Numbered from the stretch's first letter, positions 32,232-41,990 are shown. The stretch is 64,000 bases of DNA from Vallitalea okinawensis (GCF_002964605.1 NZ_PQDH01000002.1:667090-731089), one strand, 5' to 3'. Program-made: numbers and translations. The notes: generated by a model from the sequence alone, not told the origin.

Positions 32232-34610
32232 TTATAATTCTACTATTGTCACACCTGATTCACCTTCACCATATTTACCCAAACGGTAAGCTTTTACATG
32301 ACCATTTCTTTTCAAATATTGGTGAATGGCAGCTCTTAAGGCACCAGTACCTTTACCATGTATAATCGTTACTTGGGCTAAGTTGGCTAGATAAGCATCA
32401 TCAATGTACTTATCAATTTCACCAAGAGCTTCTTCCACAGTACAACCTCGTAAATCCAATTCAGTCTTAATATTTCTTGCCTTACTTACATGAGTACGAC
32501 CTTTTTTAACTGGTTTACTTATTTGATGCTGCTCTTTCTCTTCCATTATTCTAAGATTCTTCATGTTGACCTTTAACTTCATAATACCGGCTTGAACTGT
32601 AACATCACCTTTTGAGTCAGGCGTTGATATAACAACAGCTTCTTGGTTAAAAGTATCAACAAACACTTTATCACCTTTTTTAACACTCTTAGGTGCTTTT
32701 CTATTATTGTTCTTGAAAAGGCTTTTATTCATTTTCTTTTCTACATCCCCTAAAGCATCTCTTAATTGTGCGCGATCAGCTTCAAGTTCATTAAAGTTAA
32801 TGGTCTTACCTTTTTCTCTTGCGGCTTTATTAAGTCGCTTTAAGATGTCATCAGCCTCAGTTTTGGCATCTTGTAATAAATCTCTAGCTTCTTCTCTTGC
32901 TTGGCTAAGAATTTTTTCTTTTTGATCGGCGATTTTTTGTTTCTGCTCTTCGCTTTTTTCTTTTAATCTTTCAGCTTCTTCTCGATAGCGTACAGCTCTA
33001 TCTTTCTCGTATTCAGCCGTTTTTTTACTAATTTCTAAATCAGTTATTAAATCTTCAAAACGTACATCGTTTTGCTCAAGCTGTTCTTTTGCTAAATTAA
33101 TGATATCATCTTTCAATCCAAGTCTTTTGGATATAGCAAAAGCATTACTCTTACCAGGTATACCAATTAATAAGCGATAAGTTGGTTGAAGCGTTTTAAC
33201 ATCGAATTCACAACATGCGTTCTCAACGCCATCGGTAGATAAAGCATAGACTTTTAATTCACTATAGTGGGTAGTAGCTACTGTTCGGATACTTCTCCAG
33301 TGCAAGTTTTGTAAAATAGCCATGGCTAATGCTGCACCTTCTGTTGGGTCAGTTCCTGCGCCTAATTCATCAAAAAGCACTAATGATTCTTCATCAACAT
33401 TTGCTAAAATGTCAACGATATTGACCATATGGGATGAGAATGTACTCAAAGACTGTTCAATACTTTGCTCATCTCCTATATCTGCAAATACTTTCTTGAA
33501 AACAGCAAGCTCTGATTGGTCCAAAGCTGGGATATGTAACCCTGCTTGCCCCATTAATGTAAATAGTCCTATAGTCTTTAATGTAACGGTCTTACCACCC
33601 GTATTGGGTCCTGTAATCATCAACGTAGTAAATTCTTTGCCTAAATAGACTTCAATTGGAACCACTGTCTTAGAGTCTAATAGTGGGTGACGACCTTTCT
33701 TAATATGGACAAAGCCACGATCATTAAAGATCGGTTCTGTTGCGTTCATTCCTAAAGCTAATTGGCCCTTAGCGAAAATAAAGTCTAGTTCTGTTAAAAC
33801 CTGAAGATTAGTCTTAATATCCTCATAGTTTTCATGTACTAATAAGGTTAACTCTTCAAGAATTCTTTCTATCTCTTCTTTTTCTTGAATGTAAAGCTCT
33901 CTTAGTTGATTATTGAGTTGAACAACTGCCATCGGTTCAATGAATAATGTATTACCTGATGATGATTGATCATGGATCATACCCTTGAATTGACTTCTAT
34001 ATTCTTGTTTAACAGGAACACAATAACGATCGCCTCTCATTGTAACAACCGCATCTTGTAACATATTTCTATATGAATTTGATTGAATGATCTTATTCAA
34101 TTGCTGCTTTATTCTATCGTGAGATAGGTTGATCTCTCTTCTAATTTTCTTTAAAGTTGCAGATGCGTTATCATCAATTTCTTCTTCTGAAATGATACAA
34201 CGACTAATTTCAGTATATACTGGTGTCAATGGACTAATTTGAAAGAATAAATTATCCAGAATATCAAACTGGCTCTGATCTCTTTCATCTCGCGAATAGT
34301 TCTTAACCTTCTTACATACTCTTAAAACCTCTGCTACATAAAGAAGCTCAATAGCTGACAAACTAGCCCCTAATCGTATGCGTTCTAAAGAACTACGAAT
34401 GTCTTTTATTCCACCTAATGGTATAGAACCTCTTTTCAATAACATACTAACTGACTGTGCAGTCTCACGTTGCCAGATCTTTATTTCATTTATATCAGTT
34501 GAAGGTTCTAAAGCTTCACAACGATCTTTTGCCATCTTTGAAACGGCCTTATTAACTAATTGACTAATCATCTTATCGTATTCAAGCTTTTGTAACACTT
34601 TTTTTTGCAC
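32232..34610 (-). CDS. mutS2: MutS2-type DNA-processing ATPase
   Basis: A 792-residue protein, near the usual length. It contains the MutS core, with Walker A in MITGPNTGGKTVTLKT, Walker B in LVLFDELGAGTDPTEG, a long coiled-coil arm (about 515-615), a KOW-like linker, and a C-terminal Smr nuclease domain with LDLRGCTVEEAL and HGKGTGALR. MutS2 lacks a mismatch-recognition domain, and in Firmicutes is linked to recombination control and rescue of collided ribosomes. All motifs are intact. Confidence 0.96.
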   Translation of the reverse strand: MQKKVLQKLEYDKMISQLVNKAVSKMAKDRCEALEPSTDINEIKIWQRETAQSVSMLLKRGSIPLGGIKDIRSSLERIRLGASLSAIELLYVAEVLRVCKKVKNYSRDERDQSQFDILDNLFFQISPLTPVYTEISRCIISEEEIDDNASATLKKIRREINLSHDRIKQQLNKIIQSNSYRNMLQDAVVTMRGDRYCVPVKQEYRSQFKGMIHDQSSSGNTLFIEPMAVVQLNNQLRELYIQEKEEIERILEELTLLVHENYEDIKTNLQVLTELDFIFAKGQLALGMNATEPIFNDRGFVHIKKGRHPLLDSKTVVPIEVYLGKEFTTLMITGPNTGGKTVTLKTIGLFTLMGQAGLHIPALDQSELAVFKKVFADIGDEQSIEQSLSTFSSHMVNIVDILANVDEESLVLFDELGAGTDPTEGAALAMAILQNLHWRSIRTVATTHYSELKVYALSTDGVENACCEFDVKTLQPTYRLLIGIPGKSNAFAISKRLGLKDDIINLAKEQLEQNDVRFEDLITDLEISKKTAEYEKDRAVRYREEAERLKEKSEEQKQKIADQKEKILSQAREEARDLLQDAKTEADDILKRLNKAAREKGKTINFNELEADRAQLRDALGDVEKKMNKSLFKNNNRKAPKSVKKGDKVFVDTFNQEAVVISTPDSKGDVTVQAGIMKLKVNMKNLRIMEEKEQHQISKPVKKGRTHVSKARNIKTELDLRGCTVEEALGEIDKYIDDAYLANLAQVTIIHGKGTGALRAAIHQYLKRNGHVKAYRLGKYGEGESGVTIVEL

Positions 34611-34912
34611 AATAATTACCTCACAATCTTATCTCTAACTAAATCCTAATTCCTCTAAATAATAATACTTGCTATTTACTATTATAGTATTTCCAGACTA
34701 TAAATCAATATCTAATTTAATATAAATCATTCTACCTTCCTTATCTTATTATAGATTCATCACAATTCTTGGTTAATTTTAGTATGAATTTTTCACAAAA
34801 ACGTTATTTTTGTAATAATTCTGTTACATTTCTATAATGATTATGTTATAATAAATACAACAAAAGATAAGAAAACAAAAGTACATAAGATGACTAAATG
34901 TTTATTTTAATG
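34611..34912. other. Divergent intergenic region mutS2 / M23 peptidase
   Basis: AT-rich, with two TATAAT hexamers (34833-34838 and 34847-34852) without good -35 partners on the plus strand. No gene is seen. Confidence 0.4.
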
Positions 34913-34943
34913 TTGGAAAGACGGTATCCTATTGTCTTTCCAA
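34913..34943 (+). promoter_or_regulatory. Leader hairpin of the M23 peptidase gene
   Basis: TTGGAAAGAC (34913-34922) pairs perfectly with GTCTTTCCAA (34934-34943) around an 11-base loop, 20 nt before the peptidase start codon. It is not followed by a T-run, so it is not a normal terminator. It may control translation or mRNA stability. Confidence 0.45.
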
Positions 34944-34963
34944 TAAAAATGTGGGGGATTAAA

Positions 34964-36004
34964 ATGAGCAGATTACGTAAACATAATCGTAAAGTTGATC
35001 GATATACCACACTGATTTTAATGTCAAGATCCAGTAAAAATCCAGTATCTATTCGCATTCCCAAATGGTCTAAATATCCTATTTTATTAATTCTTTTATG
35101 TCTTATTACATATTTTTCAATGCTCTCATACCAACATAGCCAATATGTGAAAACTCTTGAACAAGAAAACGCTATTTCATCTGAAGTTATTGATGGTTTA
35201 AATAGTGAAATTGATCAACGTGACAAATCCATTGAGAATTTAGAAGGCACCACTAAGAGTCAATTTGTAACTTTAAAACAATTACAAGATCAGTCTGCTG
35301 ACGTTAAATCTGACCTTAATACTTTACAAGAAGAGAAGACCAAATTGGAAGAAAAATTGGAACATACTGATAAGACCACAGAGACAAAACCTTCTAGTTT
35401 TAATGACGTGCAATTAGAAGAAGAACTATATTCTTTAGACATTTCAGACGAATCTCCTAGACAATTGCGTACTACAGCTTTATTTTCAGATAGCTTTGAA
35501 TTTCAAGCTAATATGTTATATAATGAATTGGAACAAACTAAGACCAACATAAATGTAGAACTTAATGACCTTGAAATGATGGAACAAGAAGCAGATGTTC
35601 TCATTCCTTATTGGGATGCCTATCCTTCGATCTATCCTACAAATGGAACAATTACTTCTTATTTCGGATGGCGCTCTAGTCCAAGCGGATGGGGTTCAGA
35701 ATATCATGAAGGCATTGATATGCGTAATAGTTATGGTGCCGATGTCTATGCAACGGGCAGTGGAACCGTTATTGATGCTGGCTACAGTCCCTCCTATGGG
35801 TACTACATAGTAATTAATCATGGTTATGGCATACGCACAAAATACGCTCATAACTCTCAATTATGTGTTGAAGCTGGTGATGATGTTAGTAGAGGTGATG
35901 TCATCGCAAAAATCGGTAGCACTGGTTATAGTACTGGTCCTCATATTCATTACGAGATTAAGGTTGATGGTGTTGCAAAGAATCCATTGGATTTTATTGA
36001 CTAA
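34964..36004 (+). CDS. M23 (LytM-type) peptidoglycan endopeptidase, membrane-anchored
   Basis: A 346-residue protein with one N-terminal membrane segment (about 37-56), a coiled-coil stalk (about 62-125) and a C-terminal M23 domain. Metal and catalytic residues are seen in EYHEGIDMRN (HxxxD), and HIHYEIKVDG (HxH); GWRSSP and GYGIRTKYAHNS are typical of the fold. The start at 34964 follows GGGGGATTAAA. It is directly upstream of a bactofilin gene (54 bp gap). M23-bactofilin pairs act together in local cell-wall remodelling and cell shape in other bacteria, which is the likely role here. Confidence 0.9.
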   Translation: MSRLRKHNRKVDRYTTLILMSRSSKNPVSIRIPKWSKYPILLILLCLITYFSMLSYQHSQYVKTLEQENAISSEVIDGLNSEIDQRDKSIENLEGTTKSQFVTLKQLQDQSADVKSDLNTLQEEKTKLEEKLEHTDKTTETKPSSFNDVQLEEELYSLDISDESPRQLRTTALFSDSFEFQANMLYNELEQTKTNINVELNDLEMMEQEADVLIPYWDAYPSIYPTNGTITSYFGWRSSPSGWGSEYHEGIDMRNSYGADVYATGSGTVIDAGYSPSYGYYIVINHGYGIRTKYAHNSQLCVEAGDDVSRGDVIAKIGSTGYSTGPHIHYEIKVDGVAKNPLDFID

Positions 36005-36057
36005 GTAAATTCATTATACATTTATGACGTGTAGGAAGATAAGGAGGTTCAATACCT

Positions 36058-36453
36058 ATGAAGAAGAAAAAAGCAAACTATGAAAAGATAAATACTTTTA
36101 TCGCACAAGATGTAACCATCGAAGGTGGTACTTTAAAATCGACTGAAACTATTCGTATTGATGGTACATATATAGGTGATGTTATATGCCAAGGTAGCCT
36201 TTGTGTTGGTGAAACTGGTCAAGTTAAAGGTAACATTGAAGCTAATAATATATTAGTGGGTGGAAACGTTGAAGGTAATTTGGTAAGTGCAAATGAAACA
36301 CATTTAGCAAATACAAGTACTGTTGTAGGTGACATTCGATGTGGAAGTTTTATTGTTGATGAGGGGGCTACATTCGAAGGTCATTGTAAAATGGTTGGTA
36401 ACCCACCAAAGTCTGGTTCCAAAAAACCTGAAACAAATGAATCAAAAAAATAA
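36058..36453 (+). CDS. Bactofilin
   Basis: A 131-residue polymer-forming cytoskeletal protein. The central region (about 15-105) shows the bactofilin beta-helix repeat, for example FIAQDVTIEGGTLKSTETIR, IDGTYIGDVICQGSLCVGET and VKGNIEANNILVGGNVEG. Short polar tails flank it. The ribosome site AAGGAGG lies upstream. Its pairing with the M23 peptidase is conserved in several phyla. Confidence 0.93.
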   Translation: MKKKKANYEKINTFIAQDVTIEGGTLKSTETIRIDGTYIGDVICQGSLCVGETGQVKGNIEANNILVGGNVEGNLVSANETHLANTSTVVGDIRCGSFIVDEGATFEGHCKMVGNPPKSGSKKPETNESKK

Positions 36454-36474
36454 GCCTAAAAGGCTTATTTTTTT
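36448..36474. terminator. Bidirectional terminator bactofilin / trmL
   Basis: AAATAAGCC and GGCTTATTT pair around TAAAA, with As before and Ts after, so both strands carry a U-run. Confidence 0.85.
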
Positions 36475-36480
36475 GGTTCA

Positions 36481-36978
36481 TTATTCCCATTTATAATTGT
36501 GTAATTGGCCCTCTTCTTGGAGGTCACTGAAGTTTTGTTGACGTAGTGCTTCGTAAAGTATAACAGCCACTGCGTTTGAAAGGTTCAATGAGCGCATTTC
36601 ATAACTCATTGGTATTCGTATGCAAGTTTCTTCATTCTCCACAAGGATTTCTTCAGGAATACCAGCACTTTCTTTACCAAACATGATAAAGCTGTTTTCA
36701 TCATAAGCTACATCTGCATAAGTATGACGTGCTTTTGTTGTTGCCATAAAAATCTTAGCTTCAGGATATTTTGCTTTAAAATCATCATAACTTTCATGGA
36801 CAAATAATTTTAGCTTGTCCCAATAATCAAGACCAGCACGTTTAACTTGTTTTTCATCAACAGAGAAACCTAAAGGTTTTATTAGATGTAATTCTGCTCC
36901 AGTGCAGACACAAGTTCTAGCTATATTACCTGTATTTTGAGGTATTTCTGGTTCCAATAATACTATTTTTAAACTCAT
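36481..36978 (-). CDS. trmL: tRNA (cytidine/uridine-34 2'-O)-methyltransferase TrmL
   Basis: A 165-residue SPOUT methyltransferase. Motif 1 EPEIPQNTGNIARTCVCTGA is at the N-terminus, motif 2 IMFGKESAGIPEEIL in the middle and motif 3 RIPMSYEMRSLNLSNAVAVI near the end, all as in TrmL/YibK. It methylates the wobble-position ribose of certain leucine tRNAs. It is convergent with bactofilin, and has its own start after AGGTGATTGA. Confidence 0.94.
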   Translation of the reverse strand: MSLKIVLLEPEIPQNTGNIARTCVCTGAELHLIKPLGFSVDEKQVKRAGLDYWDKLKLFVHESYDDFKAKYPEAKIFMATTKARHTYADVAYDENSFIMFGKESAGIPEEILVENEETCIRIPMSYEMRSLNLSNAVAVILYEALRQQNFSDLQEEGQLHNYKWE

Positions 36979-37066
36979 TCAATCACCTTTATCCTAGTTT
37001 TCACCTATGATTTTAGCATACTCCATTCTAATAAGCAATATCCTCACTAACGTACCAAACATATGT

Positions 37067-37095
37067 TTGCATTTGCAATTTTTGCATGTTATGAT
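37067..37095 (+). promoter_or_regulatory. Promoter of the topoisomerase operon
   Basis: TTGCAT (37067-37072) and TATGAT (37090-37095) are 17 bp apart, about 118 bp before the first start codon. Confidence 0.5.
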
Positions 37096-37212
37096 AGAAT
37101 CTATAGAGAAAGTTTTCGAATAAAAGTGACCAAAACAGATTAACATAAGACCGGAAAGAACTAGTTACGTTTAATGTTAAGTTCAATACATATAAGATAA
37201 AGAGGTGACAAA

Positions 37213-39192
37213 TTGGTAAACGATAAAGCAAACAGCTATGGCAATGATTCTATTTCATCTTTGAAGGGAGCAGACCGGGTTAGAAAAAGACCTTCTGTTA
37301 TTTTTGGTTCAGATGGCTTAGAAGGTTGTCAACATTCATTTTTTGAGATTCTTTCCAACTCAATAGATGAGGCTAGAGAGGGATATGGAAATGTCATTGA
37401 AGTTATACGACATAAGGATCAATCCATTACTGTTAAAGATAGAGGCCGAGGTATTCCTCTGGATTATAATACAAAAGAACAACGTTACAACTGGGAATTA
37501 GTCTATTGTGAGCTATACGCAGGGGGAAAATACAATACCAATGAAGGAGAAAACTATGAGTACTCTCTTGGTTTAAATGGTTTAGGTGCGTGCGCTACTC
37601 AATATGCTTCAGAATATATGGATGTAACTGTTTATACAGATGGTTATGAATATCAAATTAGTTTTAAAAAAGGTATTGTTGCGGATGAAGGTCTTCGGAA
37701 GGAAAAGAAAAACTATCGAAGTTCGGGTACTATTCAAAAATGGAAACCGGATCTAGATGTTTTTACTGATATCAATATACCTCTAGCTTATTTTCAAAAC
37801 GTATTAAAGAAGCAAGCTATTGTAAATGCAGGTTTGAAATTCATTTTAAAAGATGAGGAATCTGGTGAAAAATTTGAGTTTCTATATGAACACGGTATCA
37901 TAGATTATGTTGAAGAAATTAACGATGGTAGAGGTTTAAGCGAAGCTATCTATTATGAAGATTCTGGCCGTGGAAAAGATCGTGAAGATAAACCTGAATA
38001 CAAAGTAAAAGTTCAATTATCCTTTGCTTTTAATAATGAAAATAATCTCTTGGAATACTATCACAATTCATCCTATTTAGAGCATGGTGGCTCACCTGAT
38101 AAAGCCGTAAAAAATGCTTTTATTTATGAAATGGACAAATTCATCAAGAAATTGAATCTCTATAATAAAAATGAGAAGAAAATTTCCTTTGTTGATATTC
38201 AGGATTCATTGATTCTTGTAACAAACTCTTTTTCAACCATAACTGCCTATGAGAATCAAACCAAAAAAGCTATTACTAATAAATTTATTCAAGAGTTTAT
38301 GACAGACTTCATAAAAAGACAGTTGGAAATTTATTTCATTGAAAATCGATTAGATGCTGAGAAAATTGTTAATCAGATTCTCGTTAATAAACGTAGTCGG
38401 GAAAAAGCTGAAAAAACACGATTAAATCTTAAGAAAACTTTAGGTGGTAAAATCGACCTCAATAATCGTGTCAAAAAGTTTGTTGACTGTCGTAGTAAAG
38501 ATAGTGAAAAAAGAGAACTCTACATCCTAGAGGGTGATTCTGCCCTTGGCGCATGTAAGTTAGCAAGGGATGCAAGTTTTCAGGCTTTGATGCCCCTTAG
38601 AGGTAAAATCCTTAATTGTTTAAAAGCTGATTATGATAAAATCTTTAAAAGTGATATTATCATCGATCTCTTAAAGGTAATAGGCGCAGGTGTTGAGATC
38701 AACACTAAACACAATAAAGATCTAGCTAATTTCAATATGGATAATTTACCTTGGAACAAGATTATTATTTGTACCGACGCTGATGTAGATGGTTTCCAGA
38801 TCAGAACCCTTATTTTAACCATGTTGTATCGATTAGTACCCACTTTAATTCAAGAGGGTAAAGTATATATAGCAGAATCACCACTCTATGAAATCAATAC
38901 AAAGAAAAAGACTTATTTTGCTTATTCAGAAATGGAAAAGAATGCAATCGTCAGTAAGTTAAGTGGTAAGTATAACCTTCAACGCTCCAAGGGACTAGGT
39001 GAAAATGATCCCGAAATGATGTGGACAACAACCATGTGTCCAGAGTCGAGAAAATTGGTAGAAATCGTTCCTGAAGATATGGAACGCACAAAGGAAATGT
39101 TCGAGATCCTTTTAGGTGATGATTTAGCAGGTAGAAAAAGCTTTATTACTGACAATAGTGACGAGTACTTAGAATTATTAGATTTAAGCTAG
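37213..39192 (+). CDS. Type IIA topoisomerase subunit B (ParE/GyrB-like, divergent)
   Basis: A 659-residue ATPase subunit. It has the GHKL ATPase domain (EILSNSIDEA, DRGRGIPLD and LGLNGLGACAT in the first 150 residues), the transducer domain, and a TOPRIM domain with the acidic motifs LEGDSALGACK and CTDADVDGFQI, plus PLRGKILNC. The usual LEAVRKRPGMYIGS start is changed to RVRKRPSVIFGSDGLEG, so it is a divergent paralogue. The start is a TTG with AGAGGTG upstream. It is coupled with the ParC/GyrA-like gene 11 bp downstream. Confidence 0.9.
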   Translation: MVNDKANSYGNDSISSLKGADRVRKRPSVIFGSDGLEGCQHSFFEILSNSIDEAREGYGNVIEVIRHKDQSITVKDRGRGIPLDYNTKEQRYNWELVYCELYAGGKYNTNEGENYEYSLGLNGLGACATQYASEYMDVTVYTDGYEYQISFKKGIVADEGLRKEKKNYRSSGTIQKWKPDLDVFTDINIPLAYFQNVLKKQAIVNAGLKFILKDEESGEKFEFLYEHGIIDYVEEINDGRGLSEAIYYEDSGRGKDREDKPEYKVKVQLSFAFNNENNLLEYYHNSSYLEHGGSPDKAVKNAFIYEMDKFIKKLNLYNKNEKKISFVDIQDSLILVTNSFSTITAYENQTKKAITNKFIQEFMTDFIKRQLEIYFIENRLDAEKIVNQILVNKRSREKAEKTRLNLKKTLGGKIDLNNRVKKFVDCRSKDSEKRELYILEGDSALGACKLARDASFQALMPLRGKILNCLKADYDKIFKSDIIIDLLKVIGAGVEINTKHNKDLANFNMDNLPWNKIIICTDADVDGFQIRTLILTMLYRLVPTLIQEGKVYIAESPLYEINTKKKTYFAYSEMEKNAIVSKLSGKYNLQRSKGLGENDPEMMWTTTMCPESRKLVEIVPEDMERTKEMFEILLGDDLAGRKSFITDNSDEYLELLDLS

Positions 39193-39203
39193 GGGGATAT
39201 ACA

Positions 39204-41387
39204 TTGAATAATACGAAACAAAAAATCACAGAAACTCTGGAAAAAAACTATATGCCCTATGCTATGAGTGTCATTGTATCAAGGGCTATCCCAGAAATCG
39301 ATGGATTTAAACCTTCTCAGAGAAAATTACTCTACACCATGTATAAAATGAAACTCTTAACTGGAAATAAGACCAAATCTGCCAACGTCGTTGGACAAAC
39401 GATGAAGTTAAATCCTCATGGTGATCAAGCTATCTATGCCACCATGGTACGTTTAACCACTGGCTATGATGCTCTATTACTTCCCTATGTTGATTCTAAA
39501 GGTAACTTTGGTAAATCAACTTCAAGAGATATGAAGTTTGCTGCATCCAGATATACAGAGGTAAAATTAGATAACATCTGTCATGAAGTCTTTAAAGATA
39601 TCGATAAGGACACAGTGGATTTTGTAGATAACTACGATGCCACACTATTAGAACCTACTTTACTCCCTACCACCTTCCCTAATATTTTAGCAAATCCGAA
39701 TAAAGGTGTAGCTGTTGGTATGGCTTCTAATATTTGTTCTTTTAATTTAAAAGAGCTTTGCGAAACGACCATCAACTTTTTAGATGATAGATCTATCGAT
39801 TTAACAGAAACACTACTAGCACCTGACTTCTCAACTGGTTGCTATCTGCTATACTCTAAAGATCAGATAAAGAAAATCTATGAAACTGGACTAGGCTCAT
39901 TTAAACTAAGAGCAAAATATGAATATGCTAAAAAAGATAATTGCATTGAAATAAAAGAAATTCCATATACAACTACTGTTGAACAGATCATAGAGAAGAT
40001 AGCTGATATGGCCAAAAATAATAAATTGAAAGAGATCTCAGATGTTCGTGATGAGACAGATCTTGGTGGTTTAAAGGTCACTTTAGATTTAAAAAGAGGT
40101 GTTGACCCAGATAAATTAATGGCCAAGTTATTCCGTTATACCACTCTAGAAGATAGTTTTTCATGTAACTTCAATATCCTTGTTAATGGTCGTCCTAGGT
40201 TAATGGGTATCAAAGAAATTTTACATGAGTGGACTGCATATAGAATTATCTGTATTAAAAGGCAACTTACTTATGATATTAGTAATCTTCAAAAGAACCT
40301 TCACTTATTATACGGTTTACAAAAAGTACTCTTAGATTTGGATGCTACCATTAAAATCATTAGAGAAACGAAGGAAAATAGATTAGTTGTCCCTAACTTA
40401 ATGGAAGCTTTCTCTATCGATGAGACTCAAGCCAATTATGTGGCTGATATCAAATTGCGTAACATCAATAAAGAGTACATTTTAAATCGTATTTCAGAAG
40501 TTGGCGAATTAGAAAAAGAACTTGATAAGCTTAACCAAACTCTTAACAGCGAAAGAAGAATTAAAACAATCATTAAAAGGCAACTAAAAGAAGTCTCCAA
40601 AAAATTCGGTAAAGATCGTGTGACCGAAATAATGGATTTAGAGGCAGCTGTACTTCATCAACACGAAGATCATATCGAGGACTATAACTTAAAGTACTTT
40701 TTCACAGATCACAATTATTTCAAAAAAGTATCTTTAGTTTCTCTTAGATCTAGTGGTGATCATAAATTAAAAGATGATGATGAGCTACGTCAAGAACTGG
40801 ATGGAAATAATCTAGATGAAGTACTCTTCTTCTCTGATAAGTGTAGTGTGTATAAGATGAAGAGTCACGAGATTTCAGATCATAAAGTCTCTCAATTAGG
40901 ACATTATCTGCCCAACTTACTTGAGCTTCCAGATGATGAAAAGATTTTATTTGTTCATAATACAAGAGATTATCACGGCTATATGATCTTTGCATTTGAA
41001 AACGGTAAGGTGGCTAAAGTGCCTTTGAATGCTTATCAGACAAAAACTAATCGAAAGAAATTATTGAATGCCTATTCAGATTACTCAAAGGTTATTAGCA
41101 TTCACTTTATAACTGAAGATATCCCATTTGCAGCTATTCGTTATGCTTCACCAAATGAATATCGTTTATCTGTATTAGATAGTTCATTAATTACTGAAAA
41201 AAGTACAAGAAATACAAGAGGGGTACAAGTTATTCGAATGAAGAAAAATTCTTCAATGTCACACTTTGTACCCGCTGATACATTGACTATTCATGATATG
41301 GATGAATACACTGTAGATGCTATACCTAAGTCAGGTAAAGAATATGATATGAGCCCTAGTAAGCAAATTAATTTAGTAGACTCTTAA
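39204..41387 (+). CDS. Type IIA topoisomerase subunit A (ParC/GyrA-like, divergent)
   Basis: A 727-residue DNA-cleavage subunit. Its N-terminal winged-helix region reads MPYAMSVIVSRAIPEIDGFK, then PSQRKLLYTMYKM, with NPHGDQAIYATMVRL and the active-site tyrosine in ASRYTEVKL (about residue 120). The C-terminal domain is of beta-pinwheel type, but I see no GyrA box (QRRGGKG), so it is more like topoisomerase IV than gyrase. It starts at a TTG after AGGGGG. With the B subunit it forms one operon, and probably acts in decatenation or as a second, specialised enzyme. Confidence 0.9.
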   Translation: MNNTKQKITETLEKNYMPYAMSVIVSRAIPEIDGFKPSQRKLLYTMYKMKLLTGNKTKSANVVGQTMKLNPHGDQAIYATMVRLTTGYDALLLPYVDSKGNFGKSTSRDMKFAASRYTEVKLDNICHEVFKDIDKDTVDFVDNYDATLLEPTLLPTTFPNILANPNKGVAVGMASNICSFNLKELCETTINFLDDRSIDLTETLLAPDFSTGCYLLYSKDQIKKIYETGLGSFKLRAKYEYAKKDNCIEIKEIPYTTTVEQIIEKIADMAKNNKLKEISDVRDETDLGGLKVTLDLKRGVDPDKLMAKLFRYTTLEDSFSCNFNILVNGRPRLMGIKEILHEWTAYRIICIKRQLTYDISNLQKNLHLLYGLQKVLLDLDATIKIIRETKENRLVVPNLMEAFSIDETQANYVADIKLRNINKEYILNRISEVGELEKELDKLNQTLNSERRIKTIIKRQLKEVSKKFGKDRVTEIMDLEAAVLHQHEDHIEDYNLKYFFTDHNYFKKVSLVSLRSSGDHKLKDDDELRQELDGNNLDEVLFFSDKCSVYKMKSHEISDHKVSQLGHYLPNLLELPDDEKILFVHNTRDYHGYMIFAFENGKVAKVPLNAYQTKTNRKKLLNAYSDYSKVISIHFITEDIPFAAIRYASPNEYRLSVLDSSLITEKSTRNTRGVQVIRMKKNSSMSHFVPADTLTIHDMDEYTVDAIPKSGKEYDMSPSKQINLVDS

Positions 41388-41394
41388 ATTATAG

Positions 41395-41424
41395 AAACCT
41401 CAGGTTTTAGAATTCCTGAGGTTT
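41395..41424 (+). terminator. Terminator of the topoisomerase operon
   Basis: AAACCTCAGG (41395-41404) pairs with CCTGAGGTTT (41415-41424), a perfect 10-pair stem. The T-run after it is short (GTTTGTTG). Confidence 0.65.
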
Positions 41425-41474
41425 GTTGTGGATGAAATTGGTCAATCTGAGAAATAATAAGCATCGATAACAGT

Positions 41475-41503
41475 TTGACACTTCATCATTAATATTGTAT
41501 AAT
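41475..41503 (+). promoter_or_regulatory. Consensus promoter of perR
   Basis: TTGACA (41475-41480), 17 bp, then TATAAT (41498-41503), a perfect sigma-A consensus. A Per box lies just downstream, around the expected start of transcription. Confidence 0.85.
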
Positions 41504-41516
41504 AATAATTAGTAGT

Positions 41517-41531
41517 TTATAATCATTATTG
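41517..41531 (+). promoter_or_regulatory. Per-box-like operator
   Basis: TTATAATCATTATTG matches the Per box TTATAATNATTATAA at 12 of the 14 fixed positions. It lies 14 bp after the -10 hexamer and before the ribosome site, the position for a repressor blocking its own promoter. Confidence 0.65.
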
Positions 41532-41559
41532 AATAATGAATAGAAAGAAGGTGGGATAC

Positions 41560-41985
41560 ATGCAAAAGTTAGCTGAATTGTTAAAGGCTAAGAAACTTAA
41601 AGTTACACCACAACGATTAGCTATTTTTAACATGCTATACAATACAACTTCTCACCCAAGTGCTGAAACCATTTATAAGTCGTTACAAGAAACTCATCCA
41701 ACAATGAGTTTAGCAACAGTTTATAAGACATTGGATGCACTTCAAAAAGCTGGACTCATCCAACAGCTTAATGTCGGTGAGGATTCTTTTCGATACGATG
41801 CAAATGTAAGTTCACACCCTCACGTTATCTGTTTAGAATGTAACAGAGTCTTTGATCTAGAATCTGATATTTTAAACGATTTACGTTCAAAAGTTGCATC
41901 TAATACAGATTTTGATCTTATTAGTGAAAAGGTCTATTTGTATGGTACTTGCCCTGAATGTAAAGAGAGTATGAAAGAAGAGTAG
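41560..41985 (+). CDS. perR: Fur-family peroxide regulator PerR
   Basis: A 141-residue Fur-superfamily regulator. An N-terminal winged helix (KVTPQRLAIFNMLYNTTSHP, then SAETIYKSL and SLATVYKTLDAL) is followed by the dimerisation domain with zinc-binding pairs CLEC (HVICLECNRVF) and CPEC at the C-terminus. PerR rather than Fur is favoured by the Per-box-like operator upstream. Start at 41560 follows AAGGTGGGATAC; the ATG at 41536 has no ribosome site. Confidence 0.86.
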   Translation: MQKLAELLKAKKLKVTPQRLAIFNMLYNTTSHPSAETIYKSLQETHPTMSLATVYKTLDALQKAGLIQQLNVGEDSFRYDANVSSHPHVICLECNRVFDLESDILNDLRSKVASNTDFDLISEKVYLYGTCPECKESMKEE

Positions 41986-41990
41986 CGTTT

